DNA from: Chloroflexota bacterium
GTDB lineage: Bacteria; Chloroflexota; Dehalococcoidia; Lucifugimonadales; UBA3495
DNA: 14,008 nucleotides
Direction of reading: 5' to 3'
Assembly: GCA_022561675.1 (NCBI GenBank)
Contig: JADFQT010000030.1
Coordinates: 1 to 14,008 of the forward strand
The notes under the pieces were generated by a model that saw only the letters and a list, made by a program, of their open reading frames with translations, ran no database searches and was not told the DNA's origin. Shown here one piece after another: positions 1 through 6,685 of the stretch; within the stretch, counting starts at the first letter, position 1, and each line of letters begins with the position of its first letter. Both the position numbers and the translations under genes were made by a program.

Positions 1-346
1 GACACCCTCTCAGCATAACGGGCGGCTACCCGCCGCCCTTGACCACTTCTTTCTCGCGTGCTTAATGTCCCAGCCCTCCCCGCCGATTGTTTCAGGAGCG
101 GGACTCTCTTCCTGTCAGTTGTCTAAATCTGGGGTGCCACCTAATGGTAGTGGCTCGGGCCTACCTGCAATTTTATGTACCACTCAGAAGGAGAGGATTG
201 GGACCATCCTTCCGCTGGAGTCAAGCAACCCTGAGAGGCTGGTTAAGGAAGCGCCGAACCGGCAGCATAGGGGCAAAGTAAAACCGGTGCGCCGGGCGCC
301 ATTTTGGTGACGGCTACAGGCGCCGCTAGGCCCTTAGCCCTGGGTT
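1..346. other. Intergenic region without a recognisable gene
   Basis: These 346 bases lie downstream of the SpoVR-family gene. I find no convincing gene. Short plus-strand reading frames start near 65 and 87, but they lack a Shine-Dalgarno and family resemblance. The segment holds a GC-rich hairpin at 20-38 and a weaker one around 137-157 (arms GCCAC/GTGGC). The block from about 100 to 160 has the feel of a mobile-element edge, but I cannot assign it. Confidence 0.5.
20..38. terminator. GC-rich hairpin, possible terminator
   Basis: A perfect 7-bp stem, GGGCGGC (20-26) paired with GCCGCCC (32-38), encloses a 5-base loop. On the plus strand the following bases are only moderately T-rich (TTGACCACTTCTTTCT), so it is not a textbook intrinsic terminator. 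It could end a gene lying left of the window. Confidence 0.3.
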
Positions 347-1885
347 TTAGCCCTCGATTTTCCTGGTCGTATGCTCGGCTCCGTCGTAGGTGTCCACTAC
401 CCGAGTTACCTGGCCGTCGGTAATTTCATCGGTTTCCAGGTGTACCGGGCGCCCCCACAAGTAGAATATCTTCTCCAATGTTCCCTGCTGGTACCGCTGA
501 TTCAGCTCGAAGGGGGCCCGGGAGTCTCTTCCGTGTACCAGGTACAACTCCCGATTATCGTTATAATTGCCGTCCTTCACGTAAATGATGGGGGAGCCAT
601 AGAGGGTCAGGTGGCGCTTCAGTATTGCTCGAAGGGTTTCCGGCCGGTTCTCGACCACCACGTCGATGATCTCGCCCGATTCGCCGTCCACCTGCTCCTG
701 GTACAGGTATAGCTTCTGGTCGTGGATGAAATCGTCCCGGAACAGCAGCTCCACAGCCATGCGGTCGCTGTAGTTGGCCCGCACCTCAAAGATTTTTTCC
801 CGGCCCTGATTCGCCCCGGTGTTCCAGTAGGCCCAGCGATGTGGGTCTTCGCACTCTTCGAATTCCCGGCCGAAGCGCCCCTTGTCCCACTGCTCTTCTA
901 CATACTCATAGAGGCCAAAACCAACCCGATACCAGTTCAGGGACTTCTTATCCTCCCTGAGGACAGACGAGTGAAATCTATTGAAAACGCCATGCTCTTC
1001 CGGAGTCAAAAGTCCTTCCTGGAAAATCTGTCTCATAATGTGAACGTGAACGTAGGTAGCCCATCCTTCGTTCAGCAGCTTGGTCCTGCCGTTGGGGGCC
1101 AGGGCCCGGGCCTGATTGCGGATCACCGAAAGCATATCCGCAGCCATGGGACGGAGCGGCTTGGGGGAGTGGGTAATCAAATAGCGAAGCAGGTCGTATT
1201 CCGGCAGAGGAGGTGTTTTAAGCAACACCTCACTGAGGTTGCGCTCAATTACCGCGATCTCCTCCGTCGTTTGCACCCTTTTTAGCTCTCCAGCCAGGGT
1301 GGTGGGACGCTCCAGCTTGGCCCTTTCGACGGCAATCAGCCGATCGCGCAGTTCTTCCTCGGGCACATCCTCGGCGAAGGGATCCAGATCCTGGTGCCAC
1401 TGGATCGCCATTCCGGCATCGATTACGGCCTCCACCTCATCCAGGCCATACCGGTCGGTGTACTCCTGAAATCGAGGCGCGGCGTTACGGGCTTCTTCGG
1501 CTATATCAGCGAAGGACCGCCCGCGCTGGCAGTACTTGTTGGCCAGGAAAAAGTCCACGTGCCCGTAAACATGGGCCAGGATCATGGCATTTAGCGCCAG
1601 GGGATTGGTCTCAACCAGAAACGCTTTGGGGGTTTCAAAATTCCAGACCTGCTCATAGGGGATGCCATGACCGGTATGCTCATAAATCGTCCGGTTCCTT
1701 TCGTAGTCGCGGCCAAAGGACCAGTGGGAGAAGTTGGTCGGGAAGTTATATGACATGCCCTCCAGCACCCGCTGGGCCGAAACGATCTCGAACATGATCT
1801 CCGTGGTCAGGAGGCCCATGCCTTCGGCGATTTCTCGCACCCTCTCATCGATTTTTTTAAGGCGGTCCAAATCCCCCTGGTTCAT
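347..1885 (-). CDS. spoVR: SpoVR/YcgB family protein
   Basis: This is a 512-residue protein of the SpoVR family, close to E. coli YcgB in length. The family is named for a Bacillus spore-cortex gene, and its biochemical activity is not settled. Visible landmarks are FSHWSFGRDYER (52-63), AHVYGHVDFF (104-113) and LLNEGWATYVH (270-280). The HxxxH pair (H105, H109) and the NEGWA..H element resemble a metallopeptidase-like site, which is inference. The start was set at 1885 because its ATG overlaps the stop of the upstream DUF444 gene in an ATGA junction. The frame stays open further upstream, but that part is the shadow of the DUF444 gene. It is the last gene of the prkA-DUF444-spoVR cassette and is probably translated by coupling, since no strong Shine-Dalgarno precedes it. 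The TAA stop lies at 347-349. The N-terminal half looks complete and nothing appears broken. Confidence 0.93.
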   Translation of the reverse strand: MNQGDLDRLKKIDERVREIAEGMGLLTTEIMFEIVSAQRVLEGMSYNFPTNFSHWSFGRDYERNRTIYEHTGHGIPYEQVWNFETPKAFLVETNPLALNAMILAHVYGHVDFFLANKYCQRGRSFADIAEEARNAAPRFQEYTDRYGLDEVEAVIDAGMAIQWHQDLDPFAEDVPEEELRDRLIAVERAKLERPTTLAGELKRVQTTEEIAVIERNLSEVLLKTPPLPEYDLLRYLITHSPKPLRPMAADMLSVIRNQARALAPNGRTKLLNEGWATYVHVHIMRQIFQEGLLTPEEHGVFNRFHSSVLREDKKSLNWYRVGFGLYEYVEEQWDKGRFGREFEECEDPHRWAYWNTGANQGREKIFEVRANYSDRMAVELLFRDDFIHDQKLYLYQEQVDGESGEIIDVVVENRPETLRAILKRHLTLYGSPIIYVKDGNYNDNRELYLVHGRDSRAPFELNQRYQQGTLEKIFYLWGRPVHLETDEITDGQVTRVVDTYDGAEHTTRKIEG

Positions 1886-3237
1886 TGCGCCCACCGGTCC
1901 TTTTTGAGAAACTCCCGCAGGGCAGGCCAAATTTGTTTCCGGTCTTGGATTACCACCCCCAAAAAGGGCAAATCCTCCCCTCCGGAAGTTACGTCCACGC
2001 TGACCCCGTCGCTGGTGACGTTGGAATCCACCAGAGAAAAGGTCTCCTTGAACGAAGGAAGCAGGTTGCCATAGGAACGATAATTCTCGTCCACGTGGAT
2101 CTCCCCGTATCCAAACATGTTGATGCCCTTCTTGAAGAGCTTCTTGGCTTCCGACATGGAATCCTCCGGGGCGAAATCCTCGCCGTCGGAAAAGTGGAAG
2201 GCATACACGTTCCACATATTCGTCGGATATTGGGAATCGATCAACCCATTGGCCAGCTCATACGCGCTGGCACACCGGGTGCCGCCACTTTCCATAGTAT
2301 GAAAAAACTCCTCTTCCGGTACCAGGCGGGCGACTGAGTGATGGATGATGAAGCGAATTTCCACCCTCTGGTAGATGGTCCTGAGAAACTCGGATAGCCA
2401 GAACAAGAGCGACCTGGCAACATACTTCTTCATCGTCGTCATCGAACCGGAAACGTCCATCATTGCCAGGACTACGGCGTTGGACTGCTGCTGAGTATCC
2501 TCTCGTATCCCATGAAACCTGAGATCGCCGCGCTGGTAGATTCCAAAGGGCTCCACTTCAGACTCTGTACCCTGGAAGCCGGAGTCCTCCAGCAACTTCA
2601 CGGCCTCACTCAGATCTCCCCCGGCCTGCTTGAGGGCATGAAAGCACGCCAGCTCATCCCGTCCGGTCTGGTCCATTAGTATCTGGAGGAAGGCAAAGAA
2701 GCGGCCAAAGGGTGTTCGGGAGCTTCTCCTAGAATCCATTAAGGGCCTGGGGCCGGATTTCTTGATCCCGCGGATCTTGAACCCTAGCTCTACTTCCAGT
2801 TCCGCAACATCTTTTTTCTCCAACCTGGGCAGACCCAGGTCTTCCAGCATCATGGAGATCAGCTCTTCCAGCTCGATCTCGCTCTCGATAATTTCCTCTC
2901 CGGCCTCGTCTCCGGCTTCCCCTCCCGGTCCTTGGTTGGGTGCCGGCCGGCGACCGATGACGTCGCCCGGCCGGCTGGAGCCCTGGCCAATACCCACCCC
3001 GCCTTCTCCAGCGTCCCCTTTGCCGCCTTCCTTCTTGCGGCTGCCGGGGCGAAATTGGGGAATGCTAATGGAGCGGATGGGGACCCTTACAGTTTTGCCC
3101 CGGCCCCGGGTAATGATGGATTCTTCAGAGATGATTTCTGGGAGCTGTTTACGTATGGCTTCCCGCTGCTTTTCCCGATGCCGGCGGGCGTCTTTCTTGC
3201 CCCGCTCGGCAATCGGCTCGGGTACGGTGATGGACAC
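1882..3237 (-). CDS. yhbH: DUF444 (YhbH/YeaH family) VWA-domain protein
   Basis: A 451-residue protein of the DUF444 family, the usual partner of PrkA and SpoVR. The N-terminus (REKQREAIRKQLPEIISEES, a basic stretch then VPIRSISIPQF) matches the family. A Gly-rich linker follows (about 65-115), then an acidic helix and LEDLGLPRLEKK. The VWA domain carries the metal-site motif AMMDVSGSM (258-266) and continues through ESGGTRCASA and YAFHFSDGEDF. I chose the GTG at 3237 because GGAGGT lies 7 bases upstream (3245-3250). A TTG at 3252 in the same frame would overlap that ribosome-binding site. Compared with Bacillus YhbH as I remember it, there is an extra segment of about 45-50 residues (about 179-222) before the VWA domain, which resembles a UBA/TS-N fold. 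A 176-bp gap separates it from prkA. The function is not known in detail; a role in the PrkA stress-signalling pathway is inferred from context. Confidence 0.9.
   Translation of the reverse strand: MSITVPEPIAERGKKDARRHREKQREAIRKQLPEIISEESIITRGRGKTVRVPIRSISIPQFRPGSRKKEGGKGDAGEGGVGIGQGSSRPGDVIGRRPAPNQGPGGEAGDEAGEEIIESEIELEELISMMLEDLGLPRLEKKDVAELEVELGFKIRGIKKSGPRPLMDSRRSSRTPFGRFFAFLQILMDQTGRDELACFHALKQAGGDLSEAVKLLEDSGFQGTESEVEPFGIYQRGDLRFHGIREDTQQQSNAVVLAMMDVSGSMTTMKKYVARSLLFWLSEFLRTIYQRVEIRFIIHHSVARLVPEEEFFHTMESGGTRCASAYELANGLIDSQYPTNMWNVYAFHFSDGEDFAPEDSMSEAKKLFKKGINMFGYGEIHVDENYRSYGNLLPSFKETFSLVDSNVTSDGVSVDVTSGGEDLPFLGVVIQDRKQIWPALREFLKKDRWAQ
2572..2703 (-). other. UBA/TS-N-like insert coding segment within the DUF444 gene
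   Basis: Residues about 179-222 of the DUF444 protein read DQTGRDELACFHALKQAGGD, then LSEAVKLLEDSGF. The spacing TG-x(4)-C-x(2)-AL-x(2)-A-x-GD-x(3)-A-x(2)-L-x(3)-G matches the N-terminal UBA-like domain of elongation factor Ts (TGAGMMDCKKAL..A.GD...AI). This is pattern matching by eye. The ordinary DUF444 proteins I recall do not have it at this site. Confidence 0.55.
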
Positions 3238-3244
3238 AACGCTC

Positions 3245-3250
3245 ACCTCC
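3245..3250 (-). promoter_or_regulatory. Shine-Dalgarno that decides the DUF444 start
   Basis: GGAGGT on the minus strand, with 7 bases between it and the GTG at 3237. This favours the GTG over the in-frame TTG at 3252. Confidence 0.75.
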
Positions 3251-3385
3251 AAGGGTGATGTCGCTAGATTATGTCACTCGGGCAGTGGGGGCGCTCAAGG
3301 CTGGGCAGAGGAGGGAAAGGAGCAGCCAGTGACGCCTTCCTAATCGATGCCAAGGTGAAACCCGCAGAGCTTGAGCATTTAAATA

Positions 3386-3397
3386 TGGGGATCCCCA
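3386..3397. repeat. 12-bp perfect palindrome downstream of prkA
   Basis: TGGGGATCCCCA lies 16 bp past the prkA stop, in the 176-bp gap before the DUF444 gene. On the minus strand it is followed by TATTTAAA. It could be a weak stem-loop (TGGG/CCCA with a GATC loop) that attenuates or processes the message between prkA and the DUF444 gene, or a protein-binding dyad. It is not strong enough to call a terminator. Confidence 0.35.
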
Positions 3398-3413
3398 CTT
3401 AGCTGGGTTTAGC

Positions 3414-5498
3414 TTATTCGCTGAGGAACTCGGCCGCGTTTTTGACCGTTTCCGCTGAGCAGACTGGGCAATGTCCGGTCTCCTCCAACTCTTGGAACAG
3501 GTCTCCGGTCCGTTTCCTTGTCTCTTCATCCTTGGGTTTGTTGGGGTCGAGCACCAGTTTCAGGGTGGACTGAGCATCGGAAAGCAGCTTCTTCTCCACC
3601 GCTTGACGCAACGGGGGGTAGGAGTCATAGCCGAAGTTGGGGTCACTCCCCATCAACTCCAGGATTTCCCCCTGGAAAATGTCGGCGCCCGCTTCATCCA
3701 CACCGCCGATGTGTTGCTCAATTGAGCGCAGGAACTTGCGAATGGATTCCACGTCTTTGGGCTTGCCGGTCAAATCATCTCGTTCGATATCCAACATCTC
3801 CCAGCGCACAAACCGGCGCCGCTGGGCACGAACGAAGGAGGCGCCTTCGATGTACTGGCGGAAAAGATCGCGGGCCAGGTCGTCATAGGCCTTCAAAAAA
3901 GCCCGGCTCACGCTCTTCATGACATATTCCCGATACTCCGCCATGACGCTGCCGCCATCCCCCGCCGAGAGCAGTTCCCTAAACTTGGCTATCTCCTCGG
4001 GGGTATAGCCCATCCGGTGGTCAAACACCTCTCGTAGGGAGCGGATGACCCGAATAGGGGTTAAGCACCCGCCATCACCTTCCTTGATTATGGCGGTGTT
4101 GATGGCGGCCAGAACGTCCCGGGAGCTGATTCCGAACATCCCCTCCCTTTTGGCGATGTCGTCATCGGCCTGTCCCTCTTCGATCAGAGAGCGAAGGTCC
4201 ACCGGGTTCTGGTCCTTGTCTTTCAGGTCCAGGAGAATTTTCTCCCCGTTATAGACCTTCATCTTGTCCAGCAAGCTGATGCCCATATTTGAGGTCTTCA
4301 GCCGAGTCTGTATGGAAAATATCGCCGCCAGTTCCAAGGCACCCGGCGCGATATGGCAATTAACCAGGTCGGCGTAGGTGCTTTCCTGATGTATCAGCTT
4401 CTTGTAGATTCGGACCTCATCCTTGACCTGCAGGGGGTAGGGAAACTGGATTACGTAGAAGCGATTGTGGAGCCCTTCCTGTCCGTCGTCCCCGGAAAAT
4501 GCTTTGTACCCTTCCAGGTTGCAGTGGCCGATGGTAACCGTGTCCACCGAAATGTGGGGGAAGCTGGAGCCCTGTACCTTGAGCTCTTTTTCTTCCGCGA
4601 TGTTGATAAACACCCAGAGGATCCGCTCGTCAATCCCCTTTTTGAAGATTTCCCGAGCCTCCACGATTCCCCGTTCCCCATGCTCGATTTCTCCGTTCAG
4701 GTCCCAGGCGTAGGGATGGGTGGGCCCGTATTTGGGGTTCTGGCTAATGCCCACCACCTCGCCGCCCACCAGCTCGGAGACATCCTGGGACTTTTCGTCC
4801 GAAGGCTCGAAGGACCCGATTCCCCGGGCCGCTTGCTGGGAAAAGGTCATCATCTCTACCGGGAAGTCCCACCAGGCGATAACGCCGTCATCTCCCCGGT
4901 ACTGCACCTTGTTTCCGGATTCATCCTCCATTCCGGCCTCCAACAGATGGTACCGGCAATGGGGACAGAGATCTCCTTCAATCTTTACTTTGAGCTCGGC
5001 TTCAAATTTGGGACGCAGGTGCCTGGGTAGAAGATGGAGGGGCTCCTCATGCTTGGGACATCCCTTGATGAAAAAAACCTGACGGTCTCGATAGGCCTCC
5101 AGGGCCCGCTTGATCATGGTCACTGCCGATGACTTGCCGCTGGCCGGCGGGCCAACGAACACCACCGGCTGCTTGCCGGTAGACAGCCCGGCCGCACCGG
5201 TCCCCAGGTACTCCATGAAATCGGAAATCGGCTTATCCACCCCGTAGAGTTGCTCAGAAAATAGAGTGTATCTTCTGGCGATACCCAGCCATCGTTCCGC
5301 CTCTGGGATTTCCTCAATCCCATGTTTCAGAACCATCTCGCGAAGGCGCGCTGGAGAGCTCTGAGCTATCTGAGGGTCCTCCCTGAGCAGCTCGAGATAT
5401 TCCCGGAATGAGATTATCTTTTTCCGGCTGGCCTCCTTTCTTTTTCGCTCCGCGTCCAGGTCAAATATTTCTTGGAACGACGTCTGCTGCTTGGCCAT
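3414..5498 (-). CDS. prkA: PrkA family serine protein kinase (AAA+ / kinase-like)
   Basis: A 694-residue PrkA/YeaG-family protein, a cytoplasmic protein with an AAA+ module followed by a kinase-like C-terminal part. The Walker A motif GPPASGKS is at 116-123. Family-typical stretches are CPKHEEPLHLLPRHLRP (147-163), the EGDLCPHC cysteine pair (174-181), FSQQAARGIGSFEPSDEKSQ (219-238) and QFPYPLQVKDEVRIYKKLIH (351-370). The start at 5498 is supported by GGGAG 7 bases upstream. An in-frame ATG at 5522 has no such signal. It is first in a cassette with the DUF444 and SpoVR genes, a conserved trio across many bacteria. It is about 50-60 residues longer than the Bacillus and E. coli proteins. Part of the excess is a C-terminal tail ending HCPVCSAETVKNAAEFLSE, with a Cys pair (677, 680) that may be half of a metal site. 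Its 5' end is duplicated further upstream. Confidence 0.95.
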   Translation of the reverse strand: MAKQQTSFQEIFDLDAERKRKEASRKKIISFREYLELLREDPQIAQSSPARLREMVLKHGIEEIPEAERWLGIARRYTLFSEQLYGVDKPISDFMEYLGTGAAGLSTGKQPVVFVGPPASGKSSAVTMIKRALEAYRDRQVFFIKGCPKHEEPLHLLPRHLRPKFEAELKVKIEGDLCPHCRYHLLEAGMEDESGNKVQYRGDDGVIAWWDFPVEMMTFSQQAARGIGSFEPSDEKSQDVSELVGGEVVGISQNPKYGPTHPYAWDLNGEIEHGERGIVEAREIFKKGIDERILWVFINIAEEKELKVQGSSFPHISVDTVTIGHCNLEGYKAFSGDDGQEGLHNRFYVIQFPYPLQVKDEVRIYKKLIHQESTYADLVNCHIAPGALELAAIFSIQTRLKTSNMGISLLDKMKVYNGEKILLDLKDKDQNPVDLRSLIEEGQADDDIAKREGMFGISSRDVLAAINTAIIKEGDGGCLTPIRVIRSLREVFDHRMGYTPEEIAKFRELLSAGDGGSVMAEYREYVMKSVSRAFLKAYDDLARDLFRQYIEGASFVRAQRRRFVRWEMLDIERDDLTGKPKDVESIRKFLRSIEQHIGGVDEAGADIFQGEILELMGSDPNFGYDSYPPLRQAVEKKLLSDAQSTLKLVLDPNKPKDEETRKRTGDLFQELEETGHCPVCSAETVKNAAEFLSE

Positions 5499-5565
5499 CA
5501 GATTTCTCCCTTTGAATCCCACCGGTGAAGTCCCACCGAGCGAAGGAAACCGTGCTCATTCCCCA

Positions 5566-5597
5566 AGTTATCTGGCTCTTTAGTTATCTTGCTCTTT
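5566..5597. repeat. Tandem 16-bp direct repeat in the prkA leader
   Basis: Two abutting units, AGTTATCTGGCTCTTT (5566-5581) and AGTTATCTTGCTCTTT (5582-5597), differ at one base. They lie 68-99 bases upstream of the prkA start. The decayed copy of this region near 6430-6445 has only one unit (GTTATCTTGCTCTTT). It may be a replication slip or a pair of binding sites. Confidence 0.7.
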
Positions 5598-5609
5598 GAT
5601 CCGAGACTG

Positions 5610-5637
5610 AATCTAGGTTTCCGCGTATTACTTTCAA
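5610..5637 (-). promoter_or_regulatory. Possible prkA promoter
   Basis: Read on the minus strand, TTGAAA (5632-5637) and TAGATT (5610-5615) are 16 bases apart. This would give a leader of roughly 100 bases containing the 16-bp tandem repeat. In the duplicated copy the corresponding hexamers read TAGGAA and TCGATT, so that copy is weakened. The fit to the sigma-70 consensus is only fair. Confidence 0.3.
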
Positions 5638-5689
5638 TGATTTCTGGTAACAACAGAAGGGTGCCTCCCCATGAGCCGACCAAGGAGTT

Positions 5690-6053
5690 AATGGAAGGTG
5701 TGTGCTTCCCCCGGAAGGCCGATGAAGGTGCCAAGAAGTAGCTCTGCGGACTTAGATCGACCGAGGTTTGGAGTGAGGCCGTAGTTTTAACCTGAATTCG
5801 GGGTTTCCTGTTAATTATTACGCTGATACCGCCGATTCGGATTGGGAGTTGCCTGGTGGGAAGGGGTCTTTGCTGCGTCTGCGAATGGACGTAGTAGCAG
5901 TATCCAGTAGAGTAGACCTCGTCTCCAAGGGGCAAGGCCGGGCAATAGGATTTGGTCAGACGCAGGTAGTTCCCATATATCTAAGCCACATCTGGACCGT
6001 TTAGCGTGTGCTTCTTAATTTTGGGCAGGGAGTTGCCCTGGCAATTCGGCATT
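5690..6053. other. Gene-poor spacer between duplicated blocks
   Basis: I see no credible gene here. A 145-codon minus-strand frame that ends inside prkA looks non-coding: its composition is mixed and it lacks family resemblance and a Shine-Dalgarno. The segment holds a 9-bp perfect inverted repeat, CTGCGTCTG (5873-5881) and CAGACGCAG (5957-5965), enclosing 75 bp. It also has stretches around 5791-5860 that look like decayed parts of the prkA upstream DNA, and a small GGGCA/TGCCC hairpin at 6023-6038. Confidence 0.45.
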
Positions 6054-6146
6054 TCATCTCCGCCGGAGATATGTCATTATCATAATGAGAACGCCAACGG
6101 CTGCTAAAGAAACCATAGCAAATTGGAGCGCCAAGTCCAAGGACAT
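6054..6146 (-). CDS. Putative 30-residue single-pass membrane peptide
   Basis: A 30-codon minus-strand frame starts at an ATG (6146) preceded by GGAGGA (6151-6156) at 4-base spacing, the best ribosome-binding site in this gap. The peptide starts MSLDLALQFAMVSLAAVGVL, runs on with IMIMTYL and ends RRR before TGA. It therefore has one hydrophobic stretch of about 20 residues (roughly 5-25) followed by a positively charged tail, as expected for a small membrane protein with its C-terminus inside the cell. I do not recognise a family. It sits between the prkA promoter region and the decayed prkA copy, on the same strand as prkA, and a fragment of prkA-like upstream DNA (6214-6264) lies just upstream of it. 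A 5-bp hairpin CCCTG/CAGGG (6153-6169) overlaps the ribosome-binding site and could dampen translation. A chance ORF cannot be excluded. Confidence 0.5.
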   Translation of the reverse strand: MSLDLALQFAMVSLAAVGVLIMIMTYLRRR

Positions 6147-6213
6147 CACTTCCTCCCTGTATGTACCAGGGTGTTGACACATATATTGTTTTCCACTAAC
6201 TAATACTTTCCAG

Positions 6214-6264
6214 GATTTCTAGCCACAACAGTAGGGTGCTCGCCCATGAACTGATTTCGGAGTC
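6214..6264. repeat. Third, partial copy of the prkA upstream DNA
   Basis: Begins GATTTCTAGCCACAACAGTA and matches 5639-5689 (GATTTCTGGTAACAACAGAA) and 6488-6538 (GATTTTAGGTCACAATTTAA) with identical length and about two-thirds identity. It ends about 8 bp before the start of the decayed prkA copy at 6272, which is the order expected at a tandem-duplication junction. Confidence 0.65.
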
Positions 6265-6271
6265 AGCGTCC

Positions 6272-6375
6272 AGATATTCCCGGAATGAGATCATTTTTTT
6301 CCGGCTGGCCTCCTTTCTTTTTCGCTCCGCGTCCAGCTCAAATATTCCTTGGAACGAGGTTTGCTGCTTGGCCAT
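6272..6375 (-). pseudogene. Duplicated 5' fragment of prkA
   Basis: Encodes MAKQQTSFQGIFELDAERKR, then KEASRKKMISFREYLD, matching 32 of the first 36 residues of the PrkA protein. The similarity then stops and the frame runs 27 further unrelated codons to a stop at 6196. The fragment lacks the AAA+ and kinase parts, so it cannot be a working PrkA. Its ribosome-binding region is changed from GGGAGAAATCTG to GTGAGAAATCTG. The duplicated upstream DNA continues to about 6538. It is a truncated relic, or possibly a short peptide of the PrkA N-terminus if still expressed. Confidence 0.85.
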
Positions 6376-6538
6376 CAGATTTCTCACTTTGAAGTCCCAC
6401 CGAGCGAAGGCACCCGTGCTCTCTACTTATGTTATCTTGCTCTTTGATCAGAGATTGAATCGAGGTTTTTTCGGTGTAACTTCCTATGATTTTAGGTCAC
6501 AATTTAAGGGTGGCTCCCCCTGAATTGATTTGGGAGTT
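6376..6538. repeat. Second copy of the prkA leader and upstream DNA
   Basis: Continues the duplication beyond the pseudogene start. It shares CCCACCGAGCGAAGG, GTTATCTTGCTCTTTGATC, the GA-TTGAATC-AGG core and the block 6488-6538 with the prkA upstream region. It is more diverged than the coding part. Confidence 0.75.
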
Positions 6539-6597
6539 ATGGGATGGTCATCAAGGTGCCGGCCGCCATCCCTGACTGGCAGGTTAGCCATATCTGC

Positions 6598-6627
6598 TTG
6601 ACAAACCATCACCAGCGTCATTAGCAT
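6598..6627 (+). promoter_or_regulatory. Likely promoter of the amidohydrolase gene
   Basis: TTGACA (6598-6603) and TAGCAT (6622-6627) are separated by 18 bases. Transcription would start near 6634, giving a leader of about 50 bases before the ATG at 6686. Confidence 0.4.
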
Positions 6628-6685
6628 CACACCAATAGCCGCGCGAGGCGCATCGTCGGCGGTCGGTTGGCCGTGGAGGTGGTAT

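Larger units (their letters stand above)
5395..5689. repeat. prkA 5' end plus upstream DNA, source copy of a local duplication
   Basis: This segment, from prkA codon ~35 out through its leader and upstream DNA, recurs at 6272-6538. Over the coding part about 98 of 104 bases agree. The non-coding part agrees less well and shows two clean length differences: 13 bases missing in the copy between short TCCCACCG repeats, and one of two 16-bp leader units missing. Confidence 0.85.

Noticed and set aside
87..281. Short plus-strand frame whose end (SQATLRGWLRKRR) hints at a helix-turn-helix of a transposase
   Set aside because: The resemblance is limited to a few basic residues, there is no ribosome-binding site and no inverted terminal repeats could be identified.
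240..346. Possible structured RNA (GGGGCAAAG, GGCGCC motifs; looked at c-di-GMP riboswitch and SRP RNA)
   Set aside because: The required conserved cores of these RNAs are missing, and no gene lies downstream on the plus strand in the right place.
1886..2215. Upstream in-frame extension of the SpoVR protein by 110 residues
   Set aside because: The extension is antisense-free but overlaps the conserved C-terminus of the DUF444 gene in another frame and has a non-family sequence. The ATGA overlap at 1882-1885 gives the natural start.
3269..3529. A minus-strand 86-codon frame overlapping the prkA 3' end
   Set aside because: It is out of frame with prkA over its conserved C-terminus, with low-complexity content and no ribosome-binding site.
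5498..5935. A 145-codon minus-strand frame upstream of prkA
   Set aside because: It has no Shine-Dalgarno and no recognisable domain, and it covers the prkA leader and repeats. It is probably non-coding.
6174..6203. TTGACA followed by AT-rich DNA as a plus-strand promoter
   Set aside because: No acceptable -10 hexamer is found at 16-18 bases (TAACTA is poor), and no plus-strand gene lies nearby.
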